Assembly: GCA_963558185.1 (NCBI GenBank)
Contig: CAUWFE010000003.1
Coordinates: 19,552-83,551, forward strand
Direction: 5' to 3'
DNA: 64,000 nt
DNA from: UMGS1663 sp963558185
GTDB lineage: Bacteria > Bacillota > Clostridia > TANB77 > CAG-508
Shown: piece after piece, positions 8,740-17,654 of the stretch
Numbering within the stretch: the stretch's first letter is position 1
Layout: each line of letters starts with the position of its first letter
Program-made: the position numbers and the translations under genes
Notes under the pieces: model-generated
The model's input: the letters and a program-made list of their open reading frames with translations, nothing else
Database searches by the model: none
Told to the model about the DNA's origin: nothing

Positions 8740-9018
8740 GTGATTTGTAAAAGTGATATAACAAATTTAAAAACTGATATAGGGGATATGATAGGACAAA
8801 AAATCATTGTTAAAGGATCTCTAGGAAGGAGCAAATCATTTGAAAAAGAAGCTACTATAGAGAAAGCATATGAAAATATATTTGTTGTAAAATATGATGA
8901 AAACCAAAGAAATACAACATATAGTTATACTGATGTTTTAACAAAAACAGTAGAATTAGATATTTTTGATGGAAAAGAATATAATCCATTAGTTCCAAAT
9001 ATTACAGAATTAAAATAA
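8740..9018 (+). CDS. veg: Veg family protein (biofilm-stimulating)
   Basis: A small SH3-like protein. In Bacillus, Veg stimulates biofilm matrix gene expression by interfering with the SinR repressor. The family hallmark YSYTDVLTKTVELD is present near residue 73, preceded by IGQKIIVKGSLGRSK. The start is GTG at 8740 after AGGTGA. The 92-residue length is typical. It lies next to yabG, as in Bacillus, and ends at a good terminator. Confidence 0.88.
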   Translation: MICKSDITNLKTDIGDMIGQKIIVKGSLGRSKSFEKEATIEKAYENIFVVKYDENQRNTTYSYTDVLTKTVELDIFDGKEYNPLVPNITELK

Positions 9019-9022
9019 ATGT

Positions 9023-9050
9023 AAGTTAGCAAAAGCTAGCTTATTTTTTT
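9023..9050 (+). terminator. Terminator after veg
   Basis: Stem AAGTTAGC / GCTAGCTT with an AAAA loop, then a T7 run. Confidence 0.85.
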
Positions 9051-9120
9051 GCAAAAAATAGTCATTTTTGGTATTGTACATACATATATTAAAATAACAA
9101 AATAAAGGAGGTAAATAAAT

Positions 9121-10650
9121 ATGGCTATAGAGCTTGCAAAAGAAACTTTATGCATAGGGCAAATGGTAGGGCAAAAAGTAGAAAATTGGATTGCAGAAAC
9201 AGATAGTGTGGTACCAGATATTAAGCCAGATATTTTAAATACTATAAATACAAATGGAACAATATGTGTGTATAAAAAAGAAATATTAGATGGAAAAATA
9301 AAAATAGAAGGAAGTATACAAGTATATGTAGCTTATTTAGCAGATGATGAACAAAGTAATTTACGAAGTTTACATACAACTGTAGACTTTTCAAAAGTGA
9401 TAGAAATGGAAAATGCAAAAGAAGGGATGAATTTAGAAGAAAATTTACGATTAAAAAATATAGAATGCAAAGTATTAAATGGAAGAAAAGTAAATATAAA
9501 AGCTATGATAGAAGCAAATGTATTAGTATCAGCAAATGAAAATATAGAATTTGTAAAAGAAATTAAAGAAGTAAAAGATGTTCAAATGTTAAATGAAAGT
9601 TTAATGATAAATTCTTTATTAGGTAGTGGAGCAACTAAAGTTTATGCAAAAGATACATTTATAATACAAGAAGTAGATGATTTATCTGAAATAATGAAGG
9701 TAAACATAGCAATTAAAAATAAAGAAACAAAAATAAGCTATAATAAAGTTTTAGCAAAAGCTGATACAGAAGTAAAAATAATGTATTTAACTACAGATGG
9801 AAGAATTAATAAAGTAGAAGGAACTATTCCTATTATGGGATTTATAGACATACAAGATGTAACAGAAGAAAACCTTTGTGAAACTAATTATGAGGTTAAA
9901 AATTTATTAATTAAACCGAATAATATAGAAGAACATTCTGTATATATTGAAGCAGAGGTTGAACTTAACTGCAATGTGTATGAAACAAAACAAATAAATG
10001 TTATACAAGATTTATATAGTCCAAGTGTAAATTTAAATTATAAACAAAAACAGATAAATTGTTTAGGACAAAAAAAGCTAGCAAAAGATATATTACATTT
10101 AACTGAAAAACAATATATAGAAGAAATAGGAAATCATAAAATACATGATGTAGAAGTAATACCAATTATATCTAATCAAAATATTATGAAAGATAAAATA
10201 TTATATGAAGGAGAATTAGAATTAAAGTGGATATTTGAAGCAGAGAATAGTTGTAAAATGGATACAAAAGTTACAAACATACCGTTTCAATATCAAATGG
10301 ACTGTATAGGAGCAAAAGCTAATTCAAAGGTAAATACTCAAATGGAAATAATTATGCAAGATTTTGTAATACTACCAGACCAAAGTATTCAAAGTAAAAT
10401 TGATATTCAATTTATTGCAGAAATATCTACAAAACAGTCAATAAGTGTAATAGACAATATATCTATCGAAGAAAGCAAATTAGAAGAAAAATATAGTTTA
10501 GTAATATATTTTGTAAAACCAGGGGATAGCTTATGGAAAATTGCAAAAAAATTTAGAAGTACAGTAGAAGCAATTGCAAAAGTTAATGATATTGAGAATG
10601 AAAATAAAATTAATGTAGGGGAACAATTATTTATTCCTATGGCCATTTAG
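9121..10650 (+). CDS. sipL: SipL-like spore coat morphogenesis protein (DUF3794 + LysM)
   Basis: In Clostridioides difficile SipL binds SpoIVA through its LysM domain and anchors the coat to the forespore. This 509-residue protein has repeated DUF3794 (SPOCS) domains over about 1-440. It ends in a LysM domain, YFVKPGDSLWKIAKKF... to ...NVGEQLFIPMAI. Typical DUF3794 elements include VVPDIKPDILNTIN near the N-terminus. AAAGGAGG precedes the ATG. The yabG-veg-sipL order matches Clostridia. yunB begins 12 bp downstream, so they are likely co-transcribed. Confidence 0.9.
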   Translation: MAIELAKETLCIGQMVGQKVENWIAETDSVVPDIKPDILNTINTNGTICVYKKEILDGKIKIEGSIQVYVAYLADDEQSNLRSLHTTVDFSKVIEMENAKEGMNLEENLRLKNIECKVLNGRKVNIKAMIEANVLVSANENIEFVKEIKEVKDVQMLNESLMINSLLGSGATKVYAKDTFIIQEVDDLSEIMKVNIAIKNKETKISYNKVLAKADTEVKIMYLTTDGRINKVEGTIPIMGFIDIQDVTEENLCETNYEVKNLLIKPNNIEEHSVYIEAEVELNCNVYETKQINVIQDLYSPSVNLNYKQKQINCLGQKKLAKDILHLTEKQYIEEIGNHKIHDVEVIPIISNQNIMKDKILYEGELELKWIFEAENSCKMDTKVTNIPFQYQMDCIGAKANSKVNTQMEIIMQDFVILPDQSIQSKIDIQFIAEISTKQSISVIDNISIEESKLEEKYSLVIYFVKPGDSLWKIAKKFRSTVEAIAKVNDIENENKINVGEQLFIPMAI

Positions 10651-10662
10651 AAAAAGGAAATT

Positions 10663-11367
10663 ATGGATAAAATTTATTCAAGAAGAAGAATCAAGATACC
10701 AAACATAAGAAAAAACATTGAAAATAAAAAAATGAAAAAAATAATTATTCTATTTACAATTTTTATTATAGGAATAATAACAGCTAAATTTATATTATCT
10801 GCAATTATTCCTATAGTAGATAAAGAATGTAGAGATATATGCAAAATAATTGCAACAAAGGTAAGTAATGAACAGGCGACAAAAGTAATGAATAATTATA
10901 AATATGATGATATGACAGTAATAACAAAAGATTCAAAAGGAAATATTGCAATGATTAGTGCAAATATGATTACAGTAAATGAAATTACATCAGATATTGC
11001 AATAAAAATTCAAGAAGCATTTGAAAAAAATGAAAATGCCGTTTTTAATATAAAGTTAGGTTCTTTTTTGGGAAGCAAAATGTTATCAGGTAGAGGACCA
11101 GATATAGAAATAAAATTAAAAACCACAGGAAATATAGAAACTAATTTAATATCACAATTAGAATCTACAGGAATAAATCAAACATTACACAAGATTTATT
11201 TAGAAGTAAAGTGCAAAGTTAGTGTATTAACACCTTTTGAAACTATTGAAGAACAAATTGTAAATCAAATATTGTTAGCAGAATCTGTAATTATAGGAAC
11301 TACTCCAAATACATATTATAATTTAGAAGGGTTAGATCAAAAAGAAAGTTTAGAAGCGATGGAATAA
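10663..11367 (+). CDS. yunB: Sporulation protein YunB
   Basis: A sigma-E-dependent sporulation protein of uncertain biochemistry. It has an N-terminal membrane segment (about 24-46) and conserved YunB segments: KLGSFLGSKMLSGRGPDI, LESTGINQTLHKIYLEVKC and LLAESVIIGTTPNTYYNL. The 234-residue length is normal. It lies directly downstream of sipL and ends at a terminator that overlaps the bases just after the stop codon. Confidence 0.9.
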   Translation: MDKIYSRRRIKIPNIRKNIENKKMKKIIILFTIFIIGIITAKFILSAIIPIVDKECRDICKIIATKVSNEQATKVMNNYKYDDMTVITKDSKGNIAMISANMITVNEITSDIAIKIQEAFEKNENAVFNIKLGSFLGSKMLSGRGPDIEIKLKTTGNIETNLISQLESTGINQTLHKIYLEVKCKVSVLTPFETIEEQIVNQILLAESVIIGTTPNTYYNLEGLDQKESLEAME

Positions 11368-11395
11368 GAGCATATAAGTATGCTCTATTTTCTTT
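11368..11395 (+). terminator. Terminator after yunB
   Basis: GAGCATA / TATGCTC stem with a 4-nt loop, followed by TATTTTCTTT. Confidence 0.8.
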
Positions 11396-11416
11396 ACTAA
11401 AATATTGAGAATTTTA

Positions 11417-11445
11417 TTGCGAAATGTCGAAAATTTAAGTATAAT
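11417..11445 (+). promoter_or_regulatory. suf promoter overlapped by a Spo0A box
   Basis: TTGCGA (11417-11422), 17-bp spacer, TATAAT (11440-11445). A perfect 0A-box core TGTCGAA (11425-11431) lies inside the spacer, a position that would let bound Spo0A block RNA polymerase. Confidence 0.55.
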
Positions 11446-11514
11446 ATATGTGTAATATTTCAAAGAGCGGTGGAAGAAATATTATAGCAAAAAATAACCA
11501 AGAGAGGAGTATAT

Positions 11515-12240
11515 ATGTTAGAACTACAAAATGTATGTTTTACAAGAGAAAATAAAAAAATATTAGATAATATAAATTTAAAATTAGAAGATAACCAATT
11601 TGTTGTTATTACTGGTCCAAATGGTTCAGGAAAATCAACACTTGCTAAAATTATAATGGGAATAGAAAAACAGGACAATGGACAAGTTATATTAGATGGT
11701 CAATATATTAGTAACAAAACTATATATGAAAGAGCAAATTTAGGAATGAGTTTTGCTTTTCAACAACCAGTAAAATTTAAAGGAATTACTGTATATGATT
11801 TATTAAAAATTTCAGCTAAAAAGCAAATAAATAGAAAAGAAGCTTGTGAAATACTTGCTAAAGTAGGTTTATGTGCAAAAGAATATTTAGATAGAGAAGT
11901 AAATAGTTCTTTATCAGGAGGAGAATTAAAAAGAATAGAAATTGCTACTGTAGCATTAAGACAAGCAAAGCTAACTATATTTGATGAGCCAGAAGCAGGC
12001 ATTGACTTATGGAGTTTTCAAAGTTTAATTAAAGTCTTTGAGGAAATAAGAAATGAAATTCATGGAACTACTATAATTATTTCACATCAAGAGAGAATTT
12101 TAAATATTGCAGATAAAATAATTATAATGAAAGCTGGAAAAATAGAAAAAATAGGAACAAGAGAAGAATTAATATCTGAGGTAATAGGTACAAATACAAA
12201 ACCTGCATGTTGTAAAATAGGAGGTGGAAAGTATGAGTAA
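11515..12240 (+). CDS. sufC: Fe-S assembly ATPase SufC
   Basis: An ABC-type cytosolic ATPase that powers the SufB scaffold for iron-sulfur cluster assembly. Walker A (GPNGSGKSTL), Q loop (FAFQQP), signature (SLSGGELKR) and Walker B (LTIFDEPEAGID) are intact, followed by the H-switch ISHQER. The 241-residue length fits SufC. It overlaps the following sufB start by 8 bp, indicating translational coupling. sufS, sufU and sufD are not adjacent. Confidence 0.93.
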   Translation: MLELQNVCFTRENKKILDNINLKLEDNQFVVITGPNGSGKSTLAKIIMGIEKQDNGQVILDGQYISNKTIYERANLGMSFAFQQPVKFKGITVYDLLKISAKKQINRKEACEILAKVGLCAKEYLDREVNSSLSGGELKRIEIATVALRQAKLTIFDEPEAGIDLWSFQSLIKVFEEIRNEIHGTTIIISHQERILNIADKIIIMKAGKIEKIGTREELISEVIGTNTKPACCKIGGGKYE

Positions 12241-13162
12241 TTTAGAAAATATAGATAATAAACTATTATCAGAAATATCTGATAGTTTAGAAAATACTTT
12301 TCAAGGGGCCTATAATATTAGAAAAAATGGAAAAGGAATAGAACGTAAAATAACTGAAAATATTAATATAGTAACAAAACAAGATGTGTCAGGAATTGAT
12401 ATATATGTAAAAGAAAATACAAATATGGAATTTGTACATATACCAGTTATAATTACGGAAAGTGGTTTAAAAGATATAGTATATAATGATTTTTATATAG
12501 GAAAAAATGCAAAAGTAATTATTATTGCAGGCTGTGGAATTCATAATGACCATCATGCAGAAACCACTCATAATGGAATTCATCGATTCTTTTTAGAAGA
12601 GGGAGCATATGTAAAATACTATGAAAAGCACTATGGTGAAGGCACAGGAGATGGAAAAAGAGTGTTAAACCCTGTAACAGAGGTACATTTAAAGGATGGT
12701 GCTACAATGGAAATGGATTCAGTTCAAATAAAAGGAGTAGATTCAACAGATAGAATAACTAAAGGAACATTAGATGCAAATACTAATTTTATAGTAACAG
12801 AAAAAATTATGACACATGGAAATCAATTTGCAAAAACAACATTTGAAGTAGAGCTAAAAGGTGAAAATTCAAGTACACATGTTACATCAAGGTCTGTTGC
12901 AACAGATAATTCACTACAAGAATTTAAATCAAATGTTACAGGTAATAATAAATGTTTTGGTCATGTAGAATGTGATGCAATATTAAAAGATAATGGAAAG
13001 GTAATTGCTACACCTGAAATTGTAGCAAATTGTGTAGATGCAAATTTAATTCACGAGGCAGCTATAGGAAAAATAGCAGGAGAGCAACTTATGAAATTAA
13101 TGACATTAGGTCTAACAGAAAAAGAAGCTGAAGAACAAGTAATAAACGGATTTTTAAAATAA
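12233..13162 (+). CDS. sufB: SufB/SufD-family scaffold (single-subunit type)
   Basis: Fe-S cluster scaffold of the SufBD family. It has the beta-helix core with GAYVKYYEKHYGEG, HVTSRSVA and the C-terminal ANLIHEAAIGKIAGEQLMKL region. At 309 residues it is shorter than canonical SufB (about 465), matching the short scaffold found in two-gene SufCB systems of archaea and anaerobes. The ATG at 12233 has GGAGGTGG 6-13 bp upstream and is preferred to an in-frame GTG at 12224 inside that site. Confidence 0.9.
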   Translation: MSNLENIDNKLLSEISDSLENTFQGAYNIRKNGKGIERKITENINIVTKQDVSGIDIYVKENTNMEFVHIPVIITESGLKDIVYNDFYIGKNAKVIIIAGCGIHNDHHAETTHNGIHRFFLEEGAYVKYYEKHYGEGTGDGKRVLNPVTEVHLKDGATMEMDSVQIKGVDSTDRITKGTLDANTNFIVTEKIMTHGNQFAKTTFEVELKGENSSTHVTSRSVATDNSLQEFKSNVTGNNKCFGHVECDAILKDNGKVIATPEIVANCVDANLIHEAAIGKIAGEQLMKLMTLGLTEKEAEEQVINGFLK

Positions 13163-13178
13163 AAAAAGGAGTGATTGC

Positions 13179-13637
13179 ATGCAGAAAAATACAATAATTA
13201 TTGCTATTGCAATAGTTATATCTATTTTAATAGGAATTGGTATAGGAGTTTTTATTCCAAAATTAAAGCAAGCAACACTTCCAGAATGGAAAAAGAAATA
13301 TCCATATATAGAAGAATCAGATTATGAAATAAATATAGAAGGAGATAAACAAATATTAGAAGAATTAGCACAAAACGATGACAAATCTTCCATAACAAGA
13401 GAAGTATATCATTATATATATTATGATGATGAAAAAGCACAAGAACAGTTTTTACAAGATTTAAAACAATATCCGTATAATACAAATGTTGATACTGAAA
13501 CAAAATGTGTAGTAGTTATTGTAAATTCAACAACAGAAGAAAAGGTAATAGAAGAACAAATGCTTAATATATTAAATCTATCTAAAAAGTATAATTTAGA
13601 ATATGATGGCTGGGAAACAATAATTTGCAATGGTTAA
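13179..13637 (+). CDS. Membrane-anchored RraB-like domain protein
   Basis: A 152-residue protein with one N-terminal membrane segment (about 5-28). Its C-terminal half, with HYIYYDDEKAQEQFLQDL and the terminal KKYNLEYDGWET, resembles the RraB (regulator of RNase E) fold, in which a YDGWET-type end is diagnostic. RNase E inhibition by RraB is established in enterobacteria; a similar role here is only inference. AAAGGAG precedes the ATG. It lies 16 bp after sufB, so it is possibly read from the suf promoter. Confidence 0.6.
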   Translation: MQKNTIIIAIAIVISILIGIGIGVFIPKLKQATLPEWKKKYPYIEESDYEINIEGDKQILEELAQNDDKSSITREVYHYIYYDDEKAQEQFLQDLKQYPYNTNVDTETKCVVVIVNSTTEEKVIEEQMLNILNLSKKYNLEYDGWETIICNG

Positions 13638-13653
13638 CAAAAAGTAGTATAAT
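13625..13653 (+). promoter_or_regulatory. Strong sigma-A promoter before the short ORF / HNH remnant
   Basis: TTGCAA (13625-13630), 17 bp, TATAAT (13648-13653). The -35 lies inside the end of the RraB-like gene. Confidence 0.6.
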
Positions 13654-13692
13654 AGAAATATAACTCGTTGTTTTATATTAAAGGAGGTTTTA

Positions 13693-13746
13693 ATGAAAGA
13701 ACTATTATTTTATAAAAAATACTTGAAAAAGAGTAAAAAAATATGA
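13693..13746 (+). CDS. Possible 17-residue cationic peptide
   Basis: ATG at 13693 with AAAGGAGG about 5 nt upstream, downstream of a consensus promoter. The encoded peptide MKELLFYKKYLKKSKKI is highly basic. The stop is TGA followed by TGT. A near-palindrome GAGTCTATTAATTAAAGACTC begins at about 13774 but lacks a T run. It may be a leader peptide for the next gene or a chance ORF with good signals. Confidence 0.3.
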   Translation: MKELLFYKKYLKKSKKI

Positions 13747-13833
13747 TGTTCTAGTTATTTAAAACAGCAACCGAGTCTATTAATTAAAGACTCAAAAGCA
13801 ATAAAGTCATAATAGCAAAGAAGGATATATTGT

Positions 13834-14468
13834 ATGATTATTGAACTGCCAAAAAGAATAAATTTGACTAATGCAAAAATACAAGGAAATTATTTAATAC
13901 TGTATGAAAAAAATGATTTTGAAAATACCATGTATGAGCTTACATATGTGTTAAGAAAAATCGGTGCATATATTGTGGAAGAAAATTAGGTAAATATAAC
14001 AAATCATTAGATCACAGATATCCACGGGTATATGGAGGAATAAGTGTAACAAATAATTTGTTTCCTTGTTGTAGTACTCATAATTCTGAGAAGAGTGATA
14101 TGAATCATGAACAGTATTTAAAGTACAAAAAATTAAGACAGAAGCAAAGAAAAGAGTTGAAAAAGACTTTCTTAGAAATGAATGAGAAAATTCTTAAAGA
14201 AAAAGGTTTTATCTTACCTAAAAATTGGGTATTTTTTACGAACAGGAGTAAAATTCGGTTTCGAAAATACAAAAATAGCATTAGAGGAAAAAAATATGCA
14301 AAAATTGCAGAATTTTATGGAAAATATAAGAAACTGCCAAGACCTATAATAGTAGATAAAAATTACAATTTTTTAAAAGGATATAATGTATTATTGTTTG
14401 CATGTGACAATAACATTAATATTGTTCCTGTAGTAATGCTTGAAAATGTGATTTTATTAACAAAGTAA
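13834..14468 (+). pseudogene. HNH endonuclease-like gene, frameshifted
   Basis: The first 51 codons from ATG 13834 (AAGGATAT upstream) run to TAG at 13987. In another frame, from the A5 run at 13956-13960 onward, an HNH domain is legible: CIYCGRKL, SLDHRYPRVYGG, NNLFPCCSTHN, EKSDM. That frame continues to 14468. One extra base in the A run would join the parts (LTYVLRKN then RCIYCG). The C-terminal part contains RPIIVDKNYNFLKGYNVLLF, resembling the target-motif segment of ParB-like domains. It is a real frameshift, a sequencing slip at the homopolymer, or a slippery site. Confidence 0.7.
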
Positions 14469-14473
14469 AAAAA

Positions 14474-14516
14474 TGATGAGAGATTTAATAAGTAGTAAAT
14501 CTCTCATCAATTTTTC
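14474..14516 (+). terminator. Strong terminator after the HNH remnant
   Basis: Perfect 14-bp stem TGATGAGAGATTTA / TAAATCTCTCATCA with an 8-nt loop, then ATTTTT. Confidence 0.9.
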
Positions 14517-14525
14517 TTTAAAATA

Positions 14526-14555
14526 TAGACATAGAATTGTAATTTATGATAAAAT
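14526..14555 (+). promoter_or_regulatory. Candidate promoter of the DUF4178-polyamine operon
   Basis: TAGACA (14526-14531), 18 bp, TAAAAT (14550-14555), about 50 bp before the first gene. Confidence 0.4.
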
Positions 14556-14606
14556 AAAAAACATAAAAGTAATAATAATTAGTTTGTAATGTAAGAGGGG
14601 AACAAA

Positions 14607-15668
14607 ATGAAACTAATAAAAGACCAAGTGCTGTATATAGATAATATAAAGTATGTAGTTGTTAACATGATAGAATTTGAAGAAGATCAATGGATATGGC
14701 AAGAATATGAAATCATAGATGAACACAGAATACACAAATGGTTAACAATAGAAGAAAATGAGTATAATGAAATAGAATATTATTTATATACTACATATAG
14801 AACTTCATGTAATGGTACTGAAAAGGAATTTTCAGAAGCAGATAAAACCTATAGATTATATGACCAAGGAATTGCAAAAGTAAGAAACTATTTTGGAAAT
14901 GCAGATGTAGATATGTTAGAAACTTGTGAATATTACGATTATATGAGCATTACAGATAGAACTATAATTTCAATAGAAAAATGGATAGATGAAACAGAAA
15001 AGACCATAGGTGAAAAAATAGGTAAGCACAGAATAAAAGTGGTTGAACCTGAAGTAAAAGAAATAACTACTGAAGAAATAAATGAATTGAGACACCAAAT
15101 TAATGGAAAACAAAAAGCAAAGAAAATAGCCAATACTATAGCAAGTATAGTTTTAGTATTCATAATATTAATTGGATTAACACCTATGTTTCAAAGTTTT
15201 TTTCAAAAAAAATCAATGCGAAAATATATAGAAAAAAGTAATAAATATATATATGTAACATCTATTACAAACAATGTAAATAAAGAAAAAGCAAAGGTAT
15301 ATAAATCATTATTGCCTACTGTTGATTCAACAGTAAAAGATATAATTGATGGAATACCAGATGCAATAAATAAAGTTACAAATAGTAATAGCACATCTAA
15401 GAGTATTAATAGTGATGTTGGAATACAAACAAGAGATGAATTTGCATATGTATATAAAGAGAATTCAGAAATTTTTGTACAGGTATCGAAGAAAAAATAT
15501 GTAAATAACTCTAGTTCAACATATCATTCACATCATAGTCGTAGGTATTATAGTACATATAATAGTAGTGTAACAGATAAAAGTTATATGGATTATTCAA
15601 GTTCAGCTAGGCAAAAAAGTGTAAATAGCAGAACTTCAATGGGTGGAGGAACATCTTCAGGAAAATAA
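14607..15668 (+). CDS. DUF4178-domain membrane protein
   Basis: A 353-residue protein. The N-terminal half resembles DUF4178 (VLYIDNIKYVVVNMIEFEED, WIWQEYEIID, WLTIEENEY). A single membrane segment (about 172-195) is followed by a Ser/Tyr/His-rich, probably disordered C-terminus with short YYSTYNSS- and YHSHHS-like runs. The molecular role is unknown. In other bacteria DUF4178 genes co-occur with DUF350 membrane proteins and polyamine-synthase homologues, as here. AGAGGGG precedes the ATG. Confidence 0.6.
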   Translation: MKLIKDQVLYIDNIKYVVVNMIEFEEDQWIWQEYEIIDEHRIHKWLTIEENEYNEIEYYLYTTYRTSCNGTEKEFSEADKTYRLYDQGIAKVRNYFGNADVDMLETCEYYDYMSITDRTIISIEKWIDETEKTIGEKIGKHRIKVVEPEVKEITTEEINELRHQINGKQKAKKIANTIASIVLVFIILIGLTPMFQSFFQKKSMRKYIEKSNKYIYVTSITNNVNKEKAKVYKSLLPTVDSTVKDIIDGIPDAINKVTNSNSTSKSINSDVGIQTRDEFAYVYKENSEIFVQVSKKKYVNNSSSTYHSHHSRRYYSTYNSSVTDKSYMDYSSSARQKSVNSRTSMGGGTSSGK

Positions 15669-15684
15669 AGGAGGAAAAATAGTT

Positions 15685-15891
15685 ATGTATATAAATTGGG
15701 GAGAAATATTAAATACGATAATATATGCAGGAATAGGAACAGCATTAATGATAGGATGCATGTATGTTTTTGATTTATTAGTTCCATATGATTTTAATAA
15801 GGAATTAAAAGAAAAAAATGTGGCAGCAGGTTTTATAATAGCTGGTATATTTATTGCTATTGGTATAATAGTAAGAACTGTAATAAAATAA
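15685..15891 (+). CDS. DUF350 small membrane protein, copy 1
   Basis: A 68-residue protein with two predicted membrane helices (about 8-30 and 45-66) and the DUF350 pattern AGFIIAGIFIAIGIIV in the second helix. The ATG at 15685 is chosen because AAAGGAGG lies about 10 bp upstream; the open frame extends further 5' into the previous gene without a ribosome site. Function unknown; it probably forms a complex with the second DUF350 protein. Confidence 0.7.
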   Translation: MYINWGEILNTIIYAGIGTALMIGCMYVFDLLVPYDFNKELKEKNVAAGFIIAGIFIAIGIIVRTVIK

Positions 15892-15906
15892 TGGGGGAGT
15901 GAAAAC

Positions 15907-16113
15907 ATGGAAATTTTAGCAAAGATTATTGAAATGTTTATTTATGTAGCAATAGGAATTATGTTTTGCATAATAGGGTATAAAATTATACAATTAATTT
16001 TTAGAAAGAGTTTTAATATAAATGAAGAAATAAACAATTATAATAAAGCAGTTGGAATAATGCTATCAGGGATGTTTATAGGAATAGCTATTATTATGAG
16101 TGGTGTTTTATAA
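15907..16113 (+). CDS. DUF350 small membrane protein, copy 2
   Basis: Also 68 residues with two membrane helices and the matching second-helix pattern AVGIMLSGMFIGIAIIM. It is a diverged duplicate of its neighbour 15 bp upstream. A GGGGGAG ribosome site precedes the ATG. The stop codon is 1 bp before the start of the downstream aminopropyltransferase gene, suggesting translational coupling. Confidence 0.7.
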   Translation: MEILAKIIEMFIYVAIGIMFCIIGYKIIQLIFRKSFNINEEINNYNKAVGIMLSGMFIGIAIIMSGVL

Positions 16114-16114
16114 A

Positions 16115-17638
16115 ATGAAAATAAAAGAAGAAAAAGATTTTGACTACAGACTACTATTAGTAACAACGCTATTAATATCAATTTGCTCTATAATCTATGA
16201 ACTATTAATAAGTAGTATAAGCTCATATTTACAAGGGGATAGTATAACACAGTTTTCAATAACAATAGGACTGTATATGAGTGCGATGGGAATAGGATCT
16301 TATTTATCTAAATTTATAAAAAATAAATTATTTAATAAATTTGTAATAATTGAATTGTCTGTAGGTATATTAGGTGGATTTTCTAGTTTAATATTATTTA
16401 TGTCAAATATATACACACAGATATATAGTTTAATAATGTATGCATTAATAATATTAATAGGAATTTTTGTAGGGTTAGAAATACCTATATTAACTAGAAT
16501 AATAGAGTCACATAAAAGTAATGTAAGAAAGAATTTAGCTAATATTTTTACATTTGATTATATTGGTGGATTAATAGGTTCTATTGCATTTCCAATAATT
16601 CTATTTCCAAAATTAGGATTTATAACAACAGCTTTATTAGTAGGGAGTATTAATATAATAGTTGCTTTGCTAATAATATTGAAATATAATGTTTATATAG
16701 AAAACTATAAAATTACAAGAAATATATCGATATTTTGTTTAGTTATAATTGTTCTATTTTTATTTTCAGGAGAAATGATTACAAAGCAAATAGAAGAAGG
16801 ATTATATAGAGATGATGTTATTTTAACAGAGCAAACGAGTTATCAAAAAATAGTGTTAACAAAGCATAAAGATGATTTACGATTATTTTTAGATGGAAAT
16901 TTACAATTTAGTAGTATAGATGAATATAGATATCATGAAGCATTAGTTCATATACCAATGTTATATGCTAAATCACATCAAAATGTTTTAATATTAGGAG
17001 GAGGAGATGGACTAGCAGCAAGAGAAGTTTTAAAATATGATGATGTGGAAAATATAGTTTTAGTAGATATTGATAAAGAAATGACAGAATTATGTAAAAA
17101 TAATGAACAAATATCTAAGCTAAATAATGATTCTTTGAAAAATGAAAAAGTGCAGGTAATAAATGATGATGCATATATTTTTGTACAAGAAAATCAACAA
17201 AAGTTTGATGTTATAATAATAGATTTTCCAGATCCTAATAATGAAACTTTGAACAAATTATATACAAATGTATTTTATAATTATATAAAAAATAATTTAA
17301 CACCAGATGGAGTAATGGTGTGTCAGTCAACAAGCCCATATTACGCAAAAAAATCATTTTGGTGTATACATAAAACAATTAAAACACAATTTAATACAGT
17401 AAAATCATATCATTTACAAGTGCCATCATTTGGCGAATGGGGATTTAATTTAGCTTTTAATGGTGAAAACACTATGAAAAAGTTGCAGATAAAAACACAG
17501 TATTTGACAGATGAAAATATATATTCACTATTTGAGTTTGGCAAAGATGAAATAATAGATTTAAGCACAATAGAGGAAAATAATATGTTTAAACCAGCTC
17601 TTATAACATATTATAATGATGAAGTTAGAAATTGGTAA
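16115..17638 (+). CDS. Membrane-fused polyamine aminopropyltransferase (SpeE-like)
   Basis: A 507-residue fusion with about seven membrane helices (1 to about 225) and a cytosolic spermidine-synthase-type domain. That domain has the nucleotide-binding ILGGGDGLAAREVLKY motif, LVDIDKEM, INDDAY and IIDFPDPNNE, where aminopropyltransferases carry their catalytic Asp pair. The enzyme would transfer aminopropyl groups from decarboxylated AdoMet to an amine acceptor near the membrane. The AdoMet decarboxylase is the next gene. The ATG at 16115 follows the DUF350 stop directly. Confidence 0.85.
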   Translation: MKIKEEKDFDYRLLLVTTLLISICSIIYELLISSISSYLQGDSITQFSITIGLYMSAMGIGSYLSKFIKNKLFNKFVIIELSVGILGGFSSLILFMSNIYTQIYSLIMYALIILIGIFVGLEIPILTRIIESHKSNVRKNLANIFTFDYIGGLIGSIAFPIILFPKLGFITTALLVGSINIIVALLIILKYNVYIENYKITRNISIFCLVIIVLFLFSGEMITKQIEEGLYRDDVILTEQTSYQKIVLTKHKDDLRLFLDGNLQFSSIDEYRYHEALVHIPMLYAKSHQNVLILGGGDGLAAREVLKYDDVENIVLVDIDKEMTELCKNNEQISKLNNDSLKNEKVQVINDDAYIFVQENQQKFDVIIIDFPDPNNETLNKLYTNVFYNYIKNNLTPDGVMVCQSTSPYYAKKSFWCIHKTIKTQFNTVKSYHLQVPSFGEWGFNLAFNGENTMKKLQIKTQYLTDENIYSLFEFGKDEIIDLSTIEENNMFKPALITYYNDEVRNW

Positions 17639-17654
17639 TTGGAGATGTAATAAG

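Noticed and set aside
13693..13830. In-frame TGA followed by TGT after the 17-aa ORF, with 20 further open codons, suggesting selenocysteine readthrough
   Set aside because: No SECIS-like hairpin at the right distance; the nearby GAGTCT/AGACTC palindrome has no suitable loop and the extension has no recognisable motif.
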